From positions 1 through 7,701 of the forward strand of contig CALZJV010000290.1 in assembly GCA_945787595.1 (NCBI GenBank): a DNA stretch of 7,701 bases, read 5' to 3'. Source of the DNA: an uncultured Desulfobacterales bacterium. GTDB lineage: Bacteria > Desulfobacterota > Desulfobacteria > Desulfobacterales > JAFDCJ01. Below the pieces are notes generated by a model. That model was not told where the DNA came from. It saw nothing but the letters and a program-made list of their open reading frames with translations, and searched no databases. The translations under genes and the position numbers were made by a program. This document shows, in pieces, positions 1-5,684 of this stretch (the first letter of the stretch is position 1; each line of letters begins with the position of its first letter).

Positions 1-90
1 TTTTACATCAAGAATATGACAACCCTGATGGATGTTATGATCGTTCTGCGAACCATTAAGATCGTTCTTTTCAGTAATGGAGCGAGGTAG
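1..90 (+). CDS. C-terminal tail of a bacterial sugar transferase (partial, 5' end outside window)
   Basis: Frame 1 is open from the first base to TAG at 88-90 and encodes 29 residues. The tail reads FYIKNMTTLMDVMIV, then LRTIKIVLFSNGAR. This pattern (YIKN, a hydrophobic helix, then L-x-T-x-K-x-V-L-F-x-x-G-A-R) is the typical end of polyprenyl-phosphate sugar transferases (WcaJ/EpsB type), the membrane enzymes that load the first sugar-phosphate onto the lipid carrier in exopolysaccharide synthesis. Such a gene commonly lies next to a Wza-type export gene, which here follows at 1508 after an invaded spacer. Only the last 29 residues are visible, so the substrate cannot be told. The identification rests on the motif and the neighbourhood. 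Confidence 0.72.
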   Translation, partial: FYIKNMTTLMDVMIVLRTIKIVLFSNGAR

Positions 91-110
91 GGTTGGGTAT
101 TGTATGTTGT

Positions 111-169
111 CCGCAGATTGTCTGCGGCCGTCTGCGTTTGTCGAACGAGCTAAGCGAGTGGGCGGTTAA
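111..169 (-). repeat. Degenerate half copy of the GC-rich palindromic repeat
   Basis: It starts with the perfect small hairpin ccgcaga-ttg-tctgcgg (111-127), followed by gtctgcgtttgtcg, the reverse complement of the left arm found in the full copies near 4081 and 5701. It ends with gcggttaa, the usual palindrome end. It therefore looks like a broken copy in the opposite orientation to the others. It lies directly behind the sugar transferase gene. Confidence 0.55.
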
Positions 170-275
170 TTAGACATATTATTAAACAAAATAATTATTA
201 ATTACAATAGGATAAATACAATTAGACCTTGTTATCGACCAGGCGGAGCTGTATCTGCATAGACTGAAATTTTAA

Positions 276-400
276 ATTTTGAGTTTTGAATTATTAATTT
301 AATGATTACATCAACAAAAAGATAATTCTCAATTTTTAATGTTAATTCAAAACTAAGAATTCAAAATTCAAAATTAATACCGTCAGTTCCATCAATTCAA
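276..400 (+). repeat. AT-rich 125-bp direct repeat, copy A
   Basis: It aligns along its length with 1292-1416. Both begin attttgag, contain a 'gatta(c/t)atcaa(c/t)aaaaa' block followed by ataattct, and end with ttccatcaatt. The centre (308-351) also matches the 3' end of the four-helix-bundle gene and its downstream flank (773 onward): the tail aca-tca-xcx-aaa-aga-taa and the following bases are shared with few mismatches. It therefore looks like the scar of an earlier copy of the same unit. AT-richness inflates similarity, but the ordered match over 125 bases is hard to get by chance. Confidence 0.55.
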
Positions 401-420
401 AATTCACAATTATAATTTCC

Positions 421-436
421 GGGAGGTATTTAAATT
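421..436 (+). promoter_or_regulatory. Ribosome binding site plus ATT start codon
   Basis: GGGAGG at 421-426 is a strong Shine-Dalgarno sequence. Seven bases later comes ATT (434-436), immediately after an in-frame TAA (431-433). There is no ATG, GTG or TTG in this frame until 509. The spacing is ideal for initiation at the ATT. Confidence 0.6.
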
Positions 437-790
437 AAGAAAAAACCAAACATAATCAAAGAAAAAACTTATAAGTTCGCATTAGACATAATTAAAATTT
501 ACCAGAAGATGCGGCAACAAAATGAATTCGTACTTTCCAAACAACTCCTTCGTTCTGGCACCAGCATCGGTGCAAACACCGAGGAAGCCACCGCTGCACA
601 GAGCAGAAAAGATTTTATTTCAAAAATGTCAATATCATCAAAAGAAGCCAGAGAAACAAACTATTGGCTAAGGCTCCTGCGTGACAGCCAACTATGCGAA
701 GGTATAGATTATACTGATTTAATCAAGGAATCAGAAGAAATTATCGCAATCCTAACATCTATCGTAAAAACAACATCAGCGAAAAGATAA
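434..790 (+). CDS. Four-helix-bundle protein (23S rRNA intervening-sequence protein family), probable ATT start
   Basis: A 118-residue protein if started at ATT 434; the first ATG (509) would give only 93. The 25 extra residues (KKKPNIIKEKTYKFALDIIK and IYQK) match the usual first helix of this family, so the ATG start would cut a helix from the fold. Family hallmarks follow: LSKQLLRSGTSIGAN near residues 34-48, EEATAAQSRKDFISK, then EARETNYWLRLLRDS. The family (TIGR02436/PF05635 type) was first noticed in intervening sequences of 23S rRNA genes and is common in variable intergenic sites; its biochemical role is not settled. The gene sits between AT-rich repeats that are partly complementary (276-292 against 810-826 and 861-877). 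The ATT could be a true AUU start, a mutated ATG, or a sequencing error. Confidence 0.85.
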   Translation: MKKKPNIIKEKTYKFALDIIKIYQKMRQQNEFVLSKQLLRSGTSIGANTEEATAAQSRKDFISKMSISSKEARETNYWLRLLRDSQLCEGIDYTDLIKESEEIIAILTSIVKTTSAKR

Positions 791-800
791 TTCTTAATTT

Positions 801-882
801 TTAATTTTAAATTCAAAACTCAAAATTCAGCTCTTTTGCTTTTCTAATTAAAAAATTAAAAATTCAAAACTCAAAATTAATA
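801..882. repeat. AT-rich flank complementary to the upstream flank of the four-helix-bundle gene
   Basis: The 17-mer aattcaaaactcaaaat occurs twice here (810-826 and 861-877). It is the exact reverse complement of 276-292 upstream of the gene. The two flanks could pair and loop out the gene. The sequence is low-complexity, but a 17-base exact inverted match on both sides of one gene is notable. Confidence 0.6.
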
Positions 883-993
883 ATTGTCACCAGGGTAAAA
901 GGGAAATCTTCGTAAGGACGATAATGAGCTCGCGCGGTTTCCAACTGCGATGCTAGCAGTCTGGGAGGTGAGTAAACTGGTTGAAATAGATGA

Positions 994-1230
994 CATAATG
1001 TCCCTATAATTGTCCCTGTAAATGTCCCTGTAAATGATCGACAGAAATGGTTTCTTAAACAGACGGGCAAAGGCATCAGGATTTCCAGCTCGGATCTTGT
1101 AGCAAAATGGAATGTTTCGCAAAAAACAGCCAAAAGAGATATTGCTGATCTTAAGCAGAAGGGGTTGGTTGAATTTTTAGGTGCACCGAAAAATGGCCAT
1201 TATCGTTTGAAGTCGCGAAGATTAAAATAA
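994..1230 (+). pseudogene. Decayed C-terminal winged-helix domain (AlbA_2/Fic-type regulator remnant)
   Basis: The frame is open for 78 codons with no usable start codon, directly after an in-frame TGA (991-993), and ends at TAA 1228-1230. It begins with the repetitive linker NVPIIVPVNVPVND, then RQKWFLKQTGKGIRISSSDL, a helix-turn-helix (VAKWNVSQKTAKRDIADLKQ) and a wing ending in GLVEFLGAPKNGHYRL. VPVN-type linkers followed by such a winged helix are typical of the C-terminus of ATP-binding AlbA_2 (divergent AAA) proteins and of some Fic proteins. No recognisable N-terminal domain remains upstream; 883-990 shows only short frames broken by stops. I read it as the leftover of a gene lost when the flanking units arrived. 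Confidence 0.6.
997..1032 (+). repeat. Three tandem copies of a 12-bp unit (about aatgtccctgta)
   Basis: Three consecutive 12-base units encode NVPI-IVPV-NVPV inside the winged-helix remnant. The second and third differ by a single base; the first is more diverged. The repeat explains the peptide linker and is a likely site of slippage. Confidence 0.7.
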
Positions 1231-1291
1231 GTTGTATTCACCATTTTTCTCAGCGTTCTCTATGTCACTGCGGTGGCAAAAACCAATGTAT
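1231..1291 (+). repeat. Right-arm-like half palindrome in the gap after the winged-helix remnant
   Basis: Within this gap, 1249-1275 (ctcagcgttctctatgtc followed by actgcggtg) has the form of one arm of the dispersed palindromes: CGC/TCTG-type motifs spaced about ten bases and ending in gcggtg. It belongs to a sister sequence family rather than to the 4066-6677 repeats. No matching left arm was seen. Confidence 0.35.
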
Positions 1292-1416
1292 ATTTTGAGT
1301 GCTGAATTAGTAACCTAGCGATTATATCAATAAAAAATAATTCTTAATTCTTAATGCTGAATTCAAAATTAAAATCTCAAGATTCAGATTTAGTACACCC
1401 AATTCCATCAATTAAA
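1292..1416 (+). repeat. AT-rich 125-bp direct repeat, copy B
   Basis: Second copy of the element at 276-400, in the same orientation and of the same length, with moderate divergence. Together the copies enclose the four-helix-bundle gene and the winged-helix remnant. The stretch that follows (1417-1495) is more AT-rich sequence, including aattcaaaattaatac, which also occurs at 365-380. Confidence 0.55.
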
Positions 1417-1507
1417 AATTAAAAACTAATAATTCAAAATTAATACTGTCATCTCAATCAACTATTCAACGCAATAATTTTAACCAGAACAATTCGGAGA
1501 AGAAACC

Positions 1508-2119
1508 ATGAACAAACCCCTCCTTCTTATCTCTTGTCTCTTGATGTCCTTAATAATTAGTCCCGGTCAGCCGGCAGCCGCCGAAAAGAAAACCGCCGAT
1601 GCCAAACAAACTTGGTCTGCCAAAGCCAGTTCGAATGACTACAAGATAGGTTCCGGCGATATTCTTGAGATAACCATCTGGAAAGAACCGGACCTGTCGC
1701 GGGCAGCAGTCCTGGTCCGGACAGACGGCAAGGTCTCCTTTCCACTGTTGAACGATGTTCAGGCGGCCGGGTTAACACCCCTGGAGATGAAAAGAAACAT
1801 GGAGGCCGGGTTAAAAGAGTTTATTTCAAACCCGTTCGTCACGATAACTGTCACAAGCCCCGAGAGTCAGAAAATATATATTTTAGGTGAAGTATTAAAT
1901 ACCGGCGAATACCCGCTAACTAAAAATCTAACGGTTCTGCAGGCATTTGCCCTGGCCGGCGGTTTTACCGAGTGGGCCTCAAAAAAGGAAATCATACTGA
2001 TGCGAAAGGAAGGCGGTAAAGACAAAATATACCGCATTAACTACAAAAACATCATCAAAGGTAAGGACCTCAGCCAAAATATCAAACTCAAAGCGGATGA
2101 TACAATAATTGTCCCTTAA
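1508..2119 (+). CDS. Polysaccharide export protein (short Wza-type, periplasmic)
   Basis: 203 residues with GGAGA at 1496-1500 before the ATG. An N-terminal signal peptide (hydrophobic residues 5-18, likely cut after AAA at 23-25) sends it to the periplasm. The export domain starts at YKIGSGDILEITIW (45-58) and includes RTDGKVSFPLL (71-81). One SLBB-like domain follows from IYILGEVLNTGEYPL (123-137) through LAGGFTEWASKK to the final KADDTIIVP (195-203). Proteins of this family form or assist the outer-membrane channel for exopolysaccharide. At about 200 residues it lacks the C-terminal transmembrane region of full-length Wza, as is common in export proteins of exosortase-linked loci. Its natural partner, the beta-barrel at 2712, is now separated from it by a four-helix-bundle unit. 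The last codons and stop lie in an 18-bp hairpin. Confidence 0.9.
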   Translation: MNKPLLLISCLLMSLIISPGQPAAAEKKTADAKQTWSAKASSNDYKIGSGDILEITIWKEPDLSRAAVLVRTDGKVSFPLLNDVQAAGLTPLEMKRNMEAGLKEFISNPFVTITVTSPESQKIYILGEVLNTGEYPLTKNLTVLQAFALAGGFTEWASKKEIILMRKEGGKDKIYRINYKNIIKGKDLSQNIKLKADDTIIVP

Positions 2120-2150
2120 AAAGATGAACTGAATCTTTTTAGGGGACAAT
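2108..2150 (+). repeat. 18-bp hairpin overlapping the export gene's stop codon
   Basis: The left arm 2108-2125 (attgtcccttaaaaagat) pairs with the right arm 2133-2150 (atctttttaggggacaat) around a 7-base loop; the only imperfection is a T opposite G. The left arm contains the last codons and TAA of the export gene. No T-run follows the stem, so it is not a classical intrinsic terminator, though the stem could slow polymerase or protect the mRNA end. The right arm may be an inverted copy of the gene end. Confidence 0.65.
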
Positions 2151-2180
2151 GTGAGTTGCGTGTTGTGAGTTGTAAGTTGG
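2151..2180. repeat. Left inverted repeat of the second four-helix-bundle unit
   Basis: The sequence is made of near-heptamer repeats (gtgagtt-gcgtgtt-gtgagtt-gtaagtt). Its reverse complement matches 2605-2634 at 24 of 30 positions by my alignment. It starts immediately after the hairpin ending at 2150. Confidence 0.6.
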
Positions 2181-2213
2181 TTAAAAAAACTAAACTAAAT
2201 ATGAGATGGGTGA

Positions 2214-2582
2214 ATGAATAGAACAGGATTTGAGAATTTACGAGTGTACAAACTGGCAGAAGAAATTGCAGATCTTATATGGGAAATTGTCAGCAAATGG
2301 GATTACTTTGCAAAAGATACGATTGGTAAACAACTAGTAAATTCAGCCGACAGTATTGGTGCTAATATAGGGGAAGGTTATGGACGCGGTAGTCATGCTG
2401 ATAATCGGAGGTTCGCTAGAATTTCGCGTGGTTCGTTATTTGAGGTTAAGCATTGGCTCCGAAGAGCCTATAAAAGAAATCTTCTTTCCGAACAAGAAAT
2501 CTCCAATCTACAAGAAATAGTAAAAGAACTAACACCTAAATTAAGTGCATATATAAACTCTATAGGTAAAAAAATAAAATAA
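2214..2582 (+). CDS. Four-helix-bundle protein, second subfamily
   Basis: 122 residues. The start at 2214 gives the usual family opening (FENLRVYKLAEEIADLIWEI), followed by GKQLVNSADSIGANIGEG near 46-63, YGRGS, then a helix with RFARISRGSLFEVKHWLRRA and a final helix. The conserved S-I-x-A-N-I-x-E-G motif marks the 23S rRNA intervening-sequence protein family (PF05635 type). It is clearly different from the one at 434-790, so the two arrived separately. No strong ribosome binding site is visible; gatggg at 2205-2210 is a weak candidate, only three bases from the ATG. It sits between export and beta-barrel genes and is framed by the inverted repeats 2151-2180 and 2605-2634. No catalytic residues are recognisable and the function is unknown. 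Confidence 0.85.
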   Translation: MNRTGFENLRVYKLAEEIADLIWEIVSKWDYFAKDTIGKQLVNSADSIGANIGEGYGRGSHADNRRFARISRGSLFEVKHWLRRAYKRNLLSEQEISNLQEIVKELTPKLSAYINSIGKKIK

Positions 2583-2604
2583 TGATAGGCATTTCACCAC
2601 CTTC

Positions 2605-2692
2605 CCAACTAACAACAATCAACACACAACTCGCAATATGCAACACCCAACTCACAGTGTACAACAAACAACACCCAACACCCAACTGACAA
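2605..2692. repeat. Right inverted repeat and degenerate caacaccc tandem array
   Basis: 2605-2634 is the inverted partner of 2151-2180. It runs on into 2635-2692, a degenerate array of aacacaac, caacacccaact and acaacaaac units almost free of G on this strand. The repeat covers nearly the whole gap to the beta-barrel gene and stops just before that gene's GGAGA (2701-2705). Confidence 0.6.
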
Positions 2693-2711
2693 AAAAGCCT
2701 GGAGAATTCTG

Positions 2712-4058
2712 ATGAATTTTAGAACTATAAGTTTGATTTTGTTGGTAGCGGCCTGTTTCCATAATCCATTGGCTTTTTCTGCCCAATTCACCTTTACCCC
2801 CCGTGCTTCAGTCCAAGAAGAGTATACCGACAACGTAAACCTGACCAAAGACAATAAAGAAGATGATTTCATCACCACGCTTTCTGCCGGTTTTTCAGCT
2901 GGAGTGCTTGGAAGAACTAGCGGGCTGGAACTCTCCTTTGATCCGGGTTACGTGTTTTACCAGGATTTTACGGAGAATGACACCTGGAGGCTTCCGGCAA
3001 CTTTAAGGGTCTGGACAGATCTCTCTAGAGCGACCCGTCTGGAATTCAGTGACAGTTTCTTACGAACCGAAGATCCTGTCAGCCAGAATCGTATTACTGC
3101 CGAGGGAGGTAGAGTGGCGGAAACAGGCGATACCACCGTCAGAAGAGACAGAGAACCTTATTACCGCAACAGCGCCCGGGTGGATGCCTCCCATCAGTTC
3201 GGCAGGGAGGATCGGATATATGCCGGGTTTTTATATGGCCTGCTGAGAAACGATGACAATCAGGTTGAAGATAACGATGAAAATCGCGCATCCGCCGGTC
3301 TGAATTACTGGTTTACCCAGAAGTTTGGCAGCGAGTTCTTTGGGGAGTATACCCGGGGTGAGTTTGACCAGCCATCAGACTTCACAGGCGAACCATCATC
3401 CGACTTTGACAACTGGTTGGGAACCCTTAGGCTTCTTGGCCGTGTGACAAGACATTTCTCCTTGTTTTTTCAATACGATCAGGTTTACAGAAATTTTACC
3501 AACGGCGACGATAACGATTACATGGTATACGCGCCGTCCGCGGGTTTTACTTATGATATTACTGATGATATGTACCTGCGCCTGGGTCTGGGCTATTACA
3601 AGCAGGTTATCGAAAACGAATCTGATCAAAACAATCTATTTCTAAACGCGGAGATCTCAAAGACCTGGGATTATAGACGTGGTTCCATCAATCTTACAGG
3701 ATTGAGCGGTATAACCCAGAACGATTTCGGTGCCCAAAACATCGGTTTTCAACAGTTCGCAGCTATAGAGGGTTCGGCCAACTATAATTTCACCCGCCAA
3801 ATCGTCGGTGACATTGGCGCCTATTACCGCTATGCCCATAGTCCCGCTCAAACGGAGGAGGCTAATGTCGACGATCTGGATACCAACCAATACCAGATCA
3901 GCGCGGGTATCGGCTATGTCCCCACGCGGTGGATGAATATCAGGCTGGGGTACGAGTTCAACAAATATAATTCCAGCGACGGTGATTTCGATGATTACAC
4001 CGAAAATCGGGGATTGCTGACGATAACCCTGGAGCCGGATCAACCCTGGAGATTTTGA
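2712..4058 (+). CDS. Outer-membrane beta-barrel protein of the exopolysaccharide locus
   Basis: 448 residues, ATG six bases after GGAGA. A signal peptide (hydrophobic core about 6-16, likely cut at FSA/QF, residue 24) is followed by a mature protein opening with TFTPRASVQEEYTDNVNLT. It then shows many alternating polar/hydrophobic strands ending in Tyr or Phe, with Asp/Asn-rich turns (DDNQVEDNDENRAS, TNGDDNDYM). The last residue is Phe (EPDQPWRF), the usual outer-membrane insertion signal. This fits the BBP2-like barrels linked to PEP-CTERM/exosortase loci (TIGR03016-like). In such loci it probably works with the short export protein as the outer-membrane exit for the polymer. Subfamily assignment is by general pattern, not by a search. 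Confidence 0.85.
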   Translation: MNFRTISLILLVAACFHNPLAFSAQFTFTPRASVQEEYTDNVNLTKDNKEDDFITTLSAGFSAGVLGRTSGLELSFDPGYVFYQDFTENDTWRLPATLRVWTDLSRATRLEFSDSFLRTEDPVSQNRITAEGGRVAETGDTTVRRDREPYYRNSARVDASHQFGREDRIYAGFLYGLLRNDDNQVEDNDENRASAGLNYWFTQKFGSEFFGEYTRGEFDQPSDFTGEPSSDFDNWLGTLRLLGRVTRHFSLFFQYDQVYRNFTNGDDNDYMVYAPSAGFTYDITDDMYLRLGLGYYKQVIENESDQNNLFLNAEISKTWDYRRGSINLTGLSGITQNDFGAQNIGFQQFAAIEGSANYNFTRQIVGDIGAYYRYAHSPAQTEEANVDDLDTNQYQISAGIGYVPTRWMNIRLGYEFNKYNSSDGDFDDYTENRGLLTITLEPDQPWRF

Positions 4059-4065
4059 ATGTTAA

Positions 4066-4190
4066 TTTACCGCATACCGACGCCGACAAACGCAGACATT
4101 TTTTACGGCCGACTGGCCGACCAAAAACCCTGTGCTCATAGGGCAAAAATATCATCACGTCCGCGAGTGTCTGTGTGCGTCTGCGGTTAA
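4066..4190 (+). repeat. Palindromic repeat R1 (long form), upstream of GxxExxY copy 1
   Basis: Begins tttaccgcatac, a mutated ttaaccgcagac, eight bases after the beta-barrel stop, and ends gtctgcggttaa-like at 4190. It contains the inner hairpin cggcc-gact-ggccg (about 4106-4119). The second hairpin (tgccc/gggca in other copies) is degraded. It is the most diverged of the long copies. Confidence 0.8.
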
Positions 4191-4203
4191 TTAAACTATT
4201 TAA

Positions 4204-4578
4204 ATGGATCTAAACGATCTAACATATTTAATAAATGGTGCTGTTTTTGAGGTCAATCGTATCCTTGGACCTGGTTTTCTTGAAAAAGTCTACGAGAATG
4301 CCTTATTGATAGAACTAAAAGCGAGGGGGATAAAAGCTGCGGCCCAATGTCCGATAAAAGTACGATACAAAGATCAAATCGTTGGTGAATATTTTGCGGA
4401 CATATTGGTCGAGGAACAGGTAATCCTTGAGCTCAAAACAGTCGATAAAATAGAAAAAATACATGAAGCCCAATTATTAAACTACTTGAAGGCAACAGGA
4501 ATCAAGGTTGGTTTGCTTGTTAATTTTAAAAACACGAAGGCCGATATTAAACGGTTGGTTTGGGATTTGCCTGAATAA
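4204..4578 (+). CDS. GxxExxY protein, PD-(D/E)XK nuclease-like fold, copy 1
   Basis: 124 residues. The name-giving motif is G24-F-L-E27-K-V-Y30. The nuclease-fold signature follows: E62 in GEYFAD, D66, then E76-L-K78 (E-x-K) and A89-Q-L-L-N-Y94, which in PD-(D/E)XK proteins place the metal-binding acids, the lysine and a helix glutamine. The family corresponds to PF13366 type; activity has not been generally established. No Shine-Dalgarno sequence precedes the ATG: the 13-base spacer is ttaaactatttaa. The gene ends in the double stop TAA TAG. By residue comparison 110 of 124 positions are identical to the copy at 5824-6198, and all motif residues are kept. It is bracketed by palindromes R1 and R2. 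Confidence 0.9.
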   Translation: MDLNDLTYLINGAVFEVNRILGPGFLEKVYENALLIELKARGIKAAAQCPIKVRYKDQIVGEYFADILVEEQVILELKTVDKIEKIHEAQLLNYLKATGIKVGLLVNFKNTKADIKRLVWDLPE

Positions 4579-4586
4579 TAGCTAAA

Positions 4587-4691
4587 TTAACCGCAGACCG
4601 ACGCTAACAAACGCCGACAGCTATGCCTTTCGGGCAAAAAATATCATCGCGAAGCGACCGTCCGCGCCTGTCTGCGTGAGTCTGCGGTTAA
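4587..4691 (+). repeat. Palindromic repeat R2 (short form), downstream of GxxExxY copy 1
   Basis: Starts ttaaccgcagac and ends gtctgcggttaa, a perfect 12-bp terminal match. The centre differs from the long form: the cggcc/ggccg hairpin is missing. A tgccttt-cgggca loop and a tcgc-gaa-gcga mini-hairpin are present instead. R6 (6335-6439) has the same short design. Confidence 0.85.
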
Positions 4692-4726
4692 TAAATAAAA
4701 GGAAGAGATACATTCCCTTCAATAAT

Positions 4727-4754
4727 CCGTGATCATCTGTGAAGATCTGCGTCC
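4727..4754 (+). repeat. Half palindrome arm before the two-gene module
   Basis: ccgtgatcatctgtgaagat followed by ctgcgtcc has the CTG(C/T)G motifs at about ten-base spacing of a single palindrome arm. No left partner is seen. It ends ten bases before the small gene at 4765. Confidence 0.35.
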
Positions 4755-4764
4755 CCAATAAAAC

Positions 4765-4950
4765 ATGCATCCTGAACAAATTAAAATATATCAGCAAATG
4801 AGCCCGGAAAAAAAGTTACACACTGCGTTGAAACTTTATTTTTCTGCACAGGCACTCAAGGAAGCTGGGGTGAAAAGGCAACATCCGGAATGGAGTAAAG
4901 AAAAAATTAAAGAGAAAATGAAAGCAATTTTCCTGCATGCAAGAACATAA
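4765..4950 (+). CDS. Small conserved protein paired with the nucleotidyltransferase
   Basis: 61 residues, highly charged and mostly helical. The pattern is EQIKIYQQMSPEKKLHTALKL, then YFSAQALKEAGVKRQHPEWS, KEKIKEKMKAIFLHART. Small proteins with this layout (M-S/T-P-x-x-K-L near the start, H-P-x-W/L-S in the middle, F-L-H-A/G-R-T at the end) are often found directly upstream of a nucleotidyltransferase gene. Its last 14 bases overlap the start of that gene, which suggests translational coupling and a protein pair. No ribosome binding site is clear. The function is unknown; a toxin-antitoxin or defence-type pairing is possible but not shown by the sequence. Confidence 0.75.
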   Translation: MHPEQIKIYQQMSPEKKLHTALKLYFSAQALKEAGVKRQHPEWSKEKIKEKMKAIFLHART

Positions 4951-5503
4951 CCTATTTCATATTTTTGTAACTCGCCTAAATAAACTGTCAGTTTCCTATA
5001 TGATAACCGGTGGTGCTGCCAGTATCATTTACGGAGAACCCAGGTTAACCAATGATATCGACTTTGTAATCGACCTAAAAGATGAAGACATTGAGCGATT
5101 TGCAGAGGCTTTTCCAATTGAGGAATTCTACTGTCCTCCTGTAGAGGTGATCAAATTGGAGGTCAGACGTTCACAGAGAGGACATTTTAATCTTATTCAC
5201 CATGATACCGGATTCAAAGCTGATATTTATACAGCAGGCAGAGGTAAGTTGCATCATTGGGGATTTAAAATCAGAGAACGGATTGTTATAGAAGGCGAAC
5301 AATTTTGGTTGGCGCCGATAGAGTATGTGATATTGCGAAAACTCGAATATTACCGTGAAGGACAATCAGAGAAGCATCTACGCGATATTTCAAGTATGTT
5401 GACTCTATCCTCTGACCAGGTTAATTTTAAGGTATTGGAAAAAAAAATTTATGGTAGACGCCTCGAAAAAGAATGGCTGGCTGCAAGAAAATATAAACTA
5501 TGA
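4937..5503 (+). CDS. Nucleotidyltransferase-fold protein (AbiEii/DUF6036-like)
   Basis: 188 residues with a minimal nucleotidyltransferase core: GGAASIIYGEPRLTNDIDFV at 25-44 supplies the G-G and the D40-x-D42 pair, and KADIYTAG (95-101) supplies the third acid, D96. A C-terminal helical part has PIEYVILRKLEYYREG (127-142), S144, K146-H and D150, a common pattern in stand-alone members near toxin-antitoxin or defence genes. The likely reaction is transfer of a nucleotide to a protein or RNA target; the target is unknown. The start overlaps the preceding 61-residue gene by 14 bases. The stop lies three bases before a broken palindrome (R3), so this pair too sits between palindrome-type repeats. 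Confidence 0.82.
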   Translation: MQEHNLFHIFVTRLNKLSVSYMITGGAASIIYGEPRLTNDIDFVIDLKDEDIERFAEAFPIEEFYCPPVEVIKLEVRRSQRGHFNLIHHDTGFKADIYTAGRGKLHHWGFKIRERIVIEGEQFWLAPIEYVILRKLEYYREGQSEKHLRDISSMLTLSSDQVNFKVLEKKIYGRRLEKEWLAARKYKL

Positions 5504-5506
5504 GTA

Positions 5507-5669
5507 GCCAACCAAAACCTCTATGCCCAGCGGGCAAAAAATATCATCGCGTCCGCGCTTGCCCCGTTAAATAGCTTGAGGTAAAAGTGTATTATAATGG
5601 TAAAAGGTTTCTCCACAATAGGCTCAAATCTTATTTAACCGGGGTCAATCCGCGTGTGTCCGTGGTTAA
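5507..5669 (+). repeat. Palindromic repeat R3, left arm lost and right arm split
   Basis: 5507-5558 matches the middle and right part of the long repeat (gccaaccaaaacctctatgc, cgggcaaaaaatatcatc, gtccgcg). The left arm is missing. The right arm resumes only at 5646 (caatccgcgtgtgtccgtgg then ttaa). Between them lies an 83-bp inserted piece (5562-5644). Confidence 0.7.
5562..5644. repeat. Small palindromic insert S1 inside repeat R3
   Basis: Ends are inverted: ccccgttaaata (5562-5573) against tatttaaccgggg (5632-5644), complementary apart from one extra base. The interior is AT-rich and has no gene. A similar gcccc-bounded piece splits R7 at the equivalent place. This may be a second, smaller non-coding repeat family that targets the first. 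Confidence 0.5.
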
Positions 5670-5684
5670 AAAAAGGAGAATAAA

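Larger units (their letters stand above)
91..433. other. Gene-free spacer before the first four-helix-bundle gene
   Basis: I find no gene in these 343 bases. The spacer holds a short GC-rich palindromic half element (111-169), an AT-rich stretch without recognisable structure (170-275), the first of two 125-bp AT-rich repeats (276-400), and a ribosome binding site at 421-426. No convincing promoter was seen. Confidence 0.6.
4066..4691 (+). mobile_element. Candidate cassette 1: palindrome - GxxExxY gene - palindrome
   Basis: R1, a 13-nt spacer, the GxxExxY gene and, 8 nt after its stop, R2. The same order with the same 13-nt spacer and a 7-nt rear spacer is found at 5685-6329, and a truncated third example lies at 6460-6714. 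The constant junctions suggest that gene and palindromes form one unit. No transposase or target duplication was identified, so mobility is inferred from the repeated layout only. Confidence 0.5.

Noticed and set aside
864..1133. Two overlapping reverse-strand open frames of 81-89 codons
   Set aside because: They run antisense to the winged-helix remnant and AT-rich repeat. Their translation shows no domain, and the frame is explained by the forward-strand fragment.
1532..1537. L-I-S-C in the export protein signal peptide as a lipobox
   Set aside because: The Cys is at residue 10, too early to follow a full hydrophobic region, and a better signal peptidase I site (AAA) occurs at residues 23-25.
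3657..4043. Reverse-strand open frame of 128 codons inside the beta-barrel gene
   Set aside because: It is a shadow of the forward gene, which has a signal peptide, ribosome binding site and C-terminal Phe. The reverse product has no recognisable features.
4066..4190. tRNA or other structured RNA gene in the palindromes
   Set aside because: The clover-like fold lacks tRNA features such as a T-loop and acceptor end. Multiple copies with exchanged inner hairpins fit a dispersed repeat better.
5593..5598. TATAAT as a promoter -10 box upstream of GxxExxY copy 2
   Set aside because: The nearest -35-like TTGAGG is only 11 bases away, too close. The motif lies in an AT-rich insert, where it can occur by chance.
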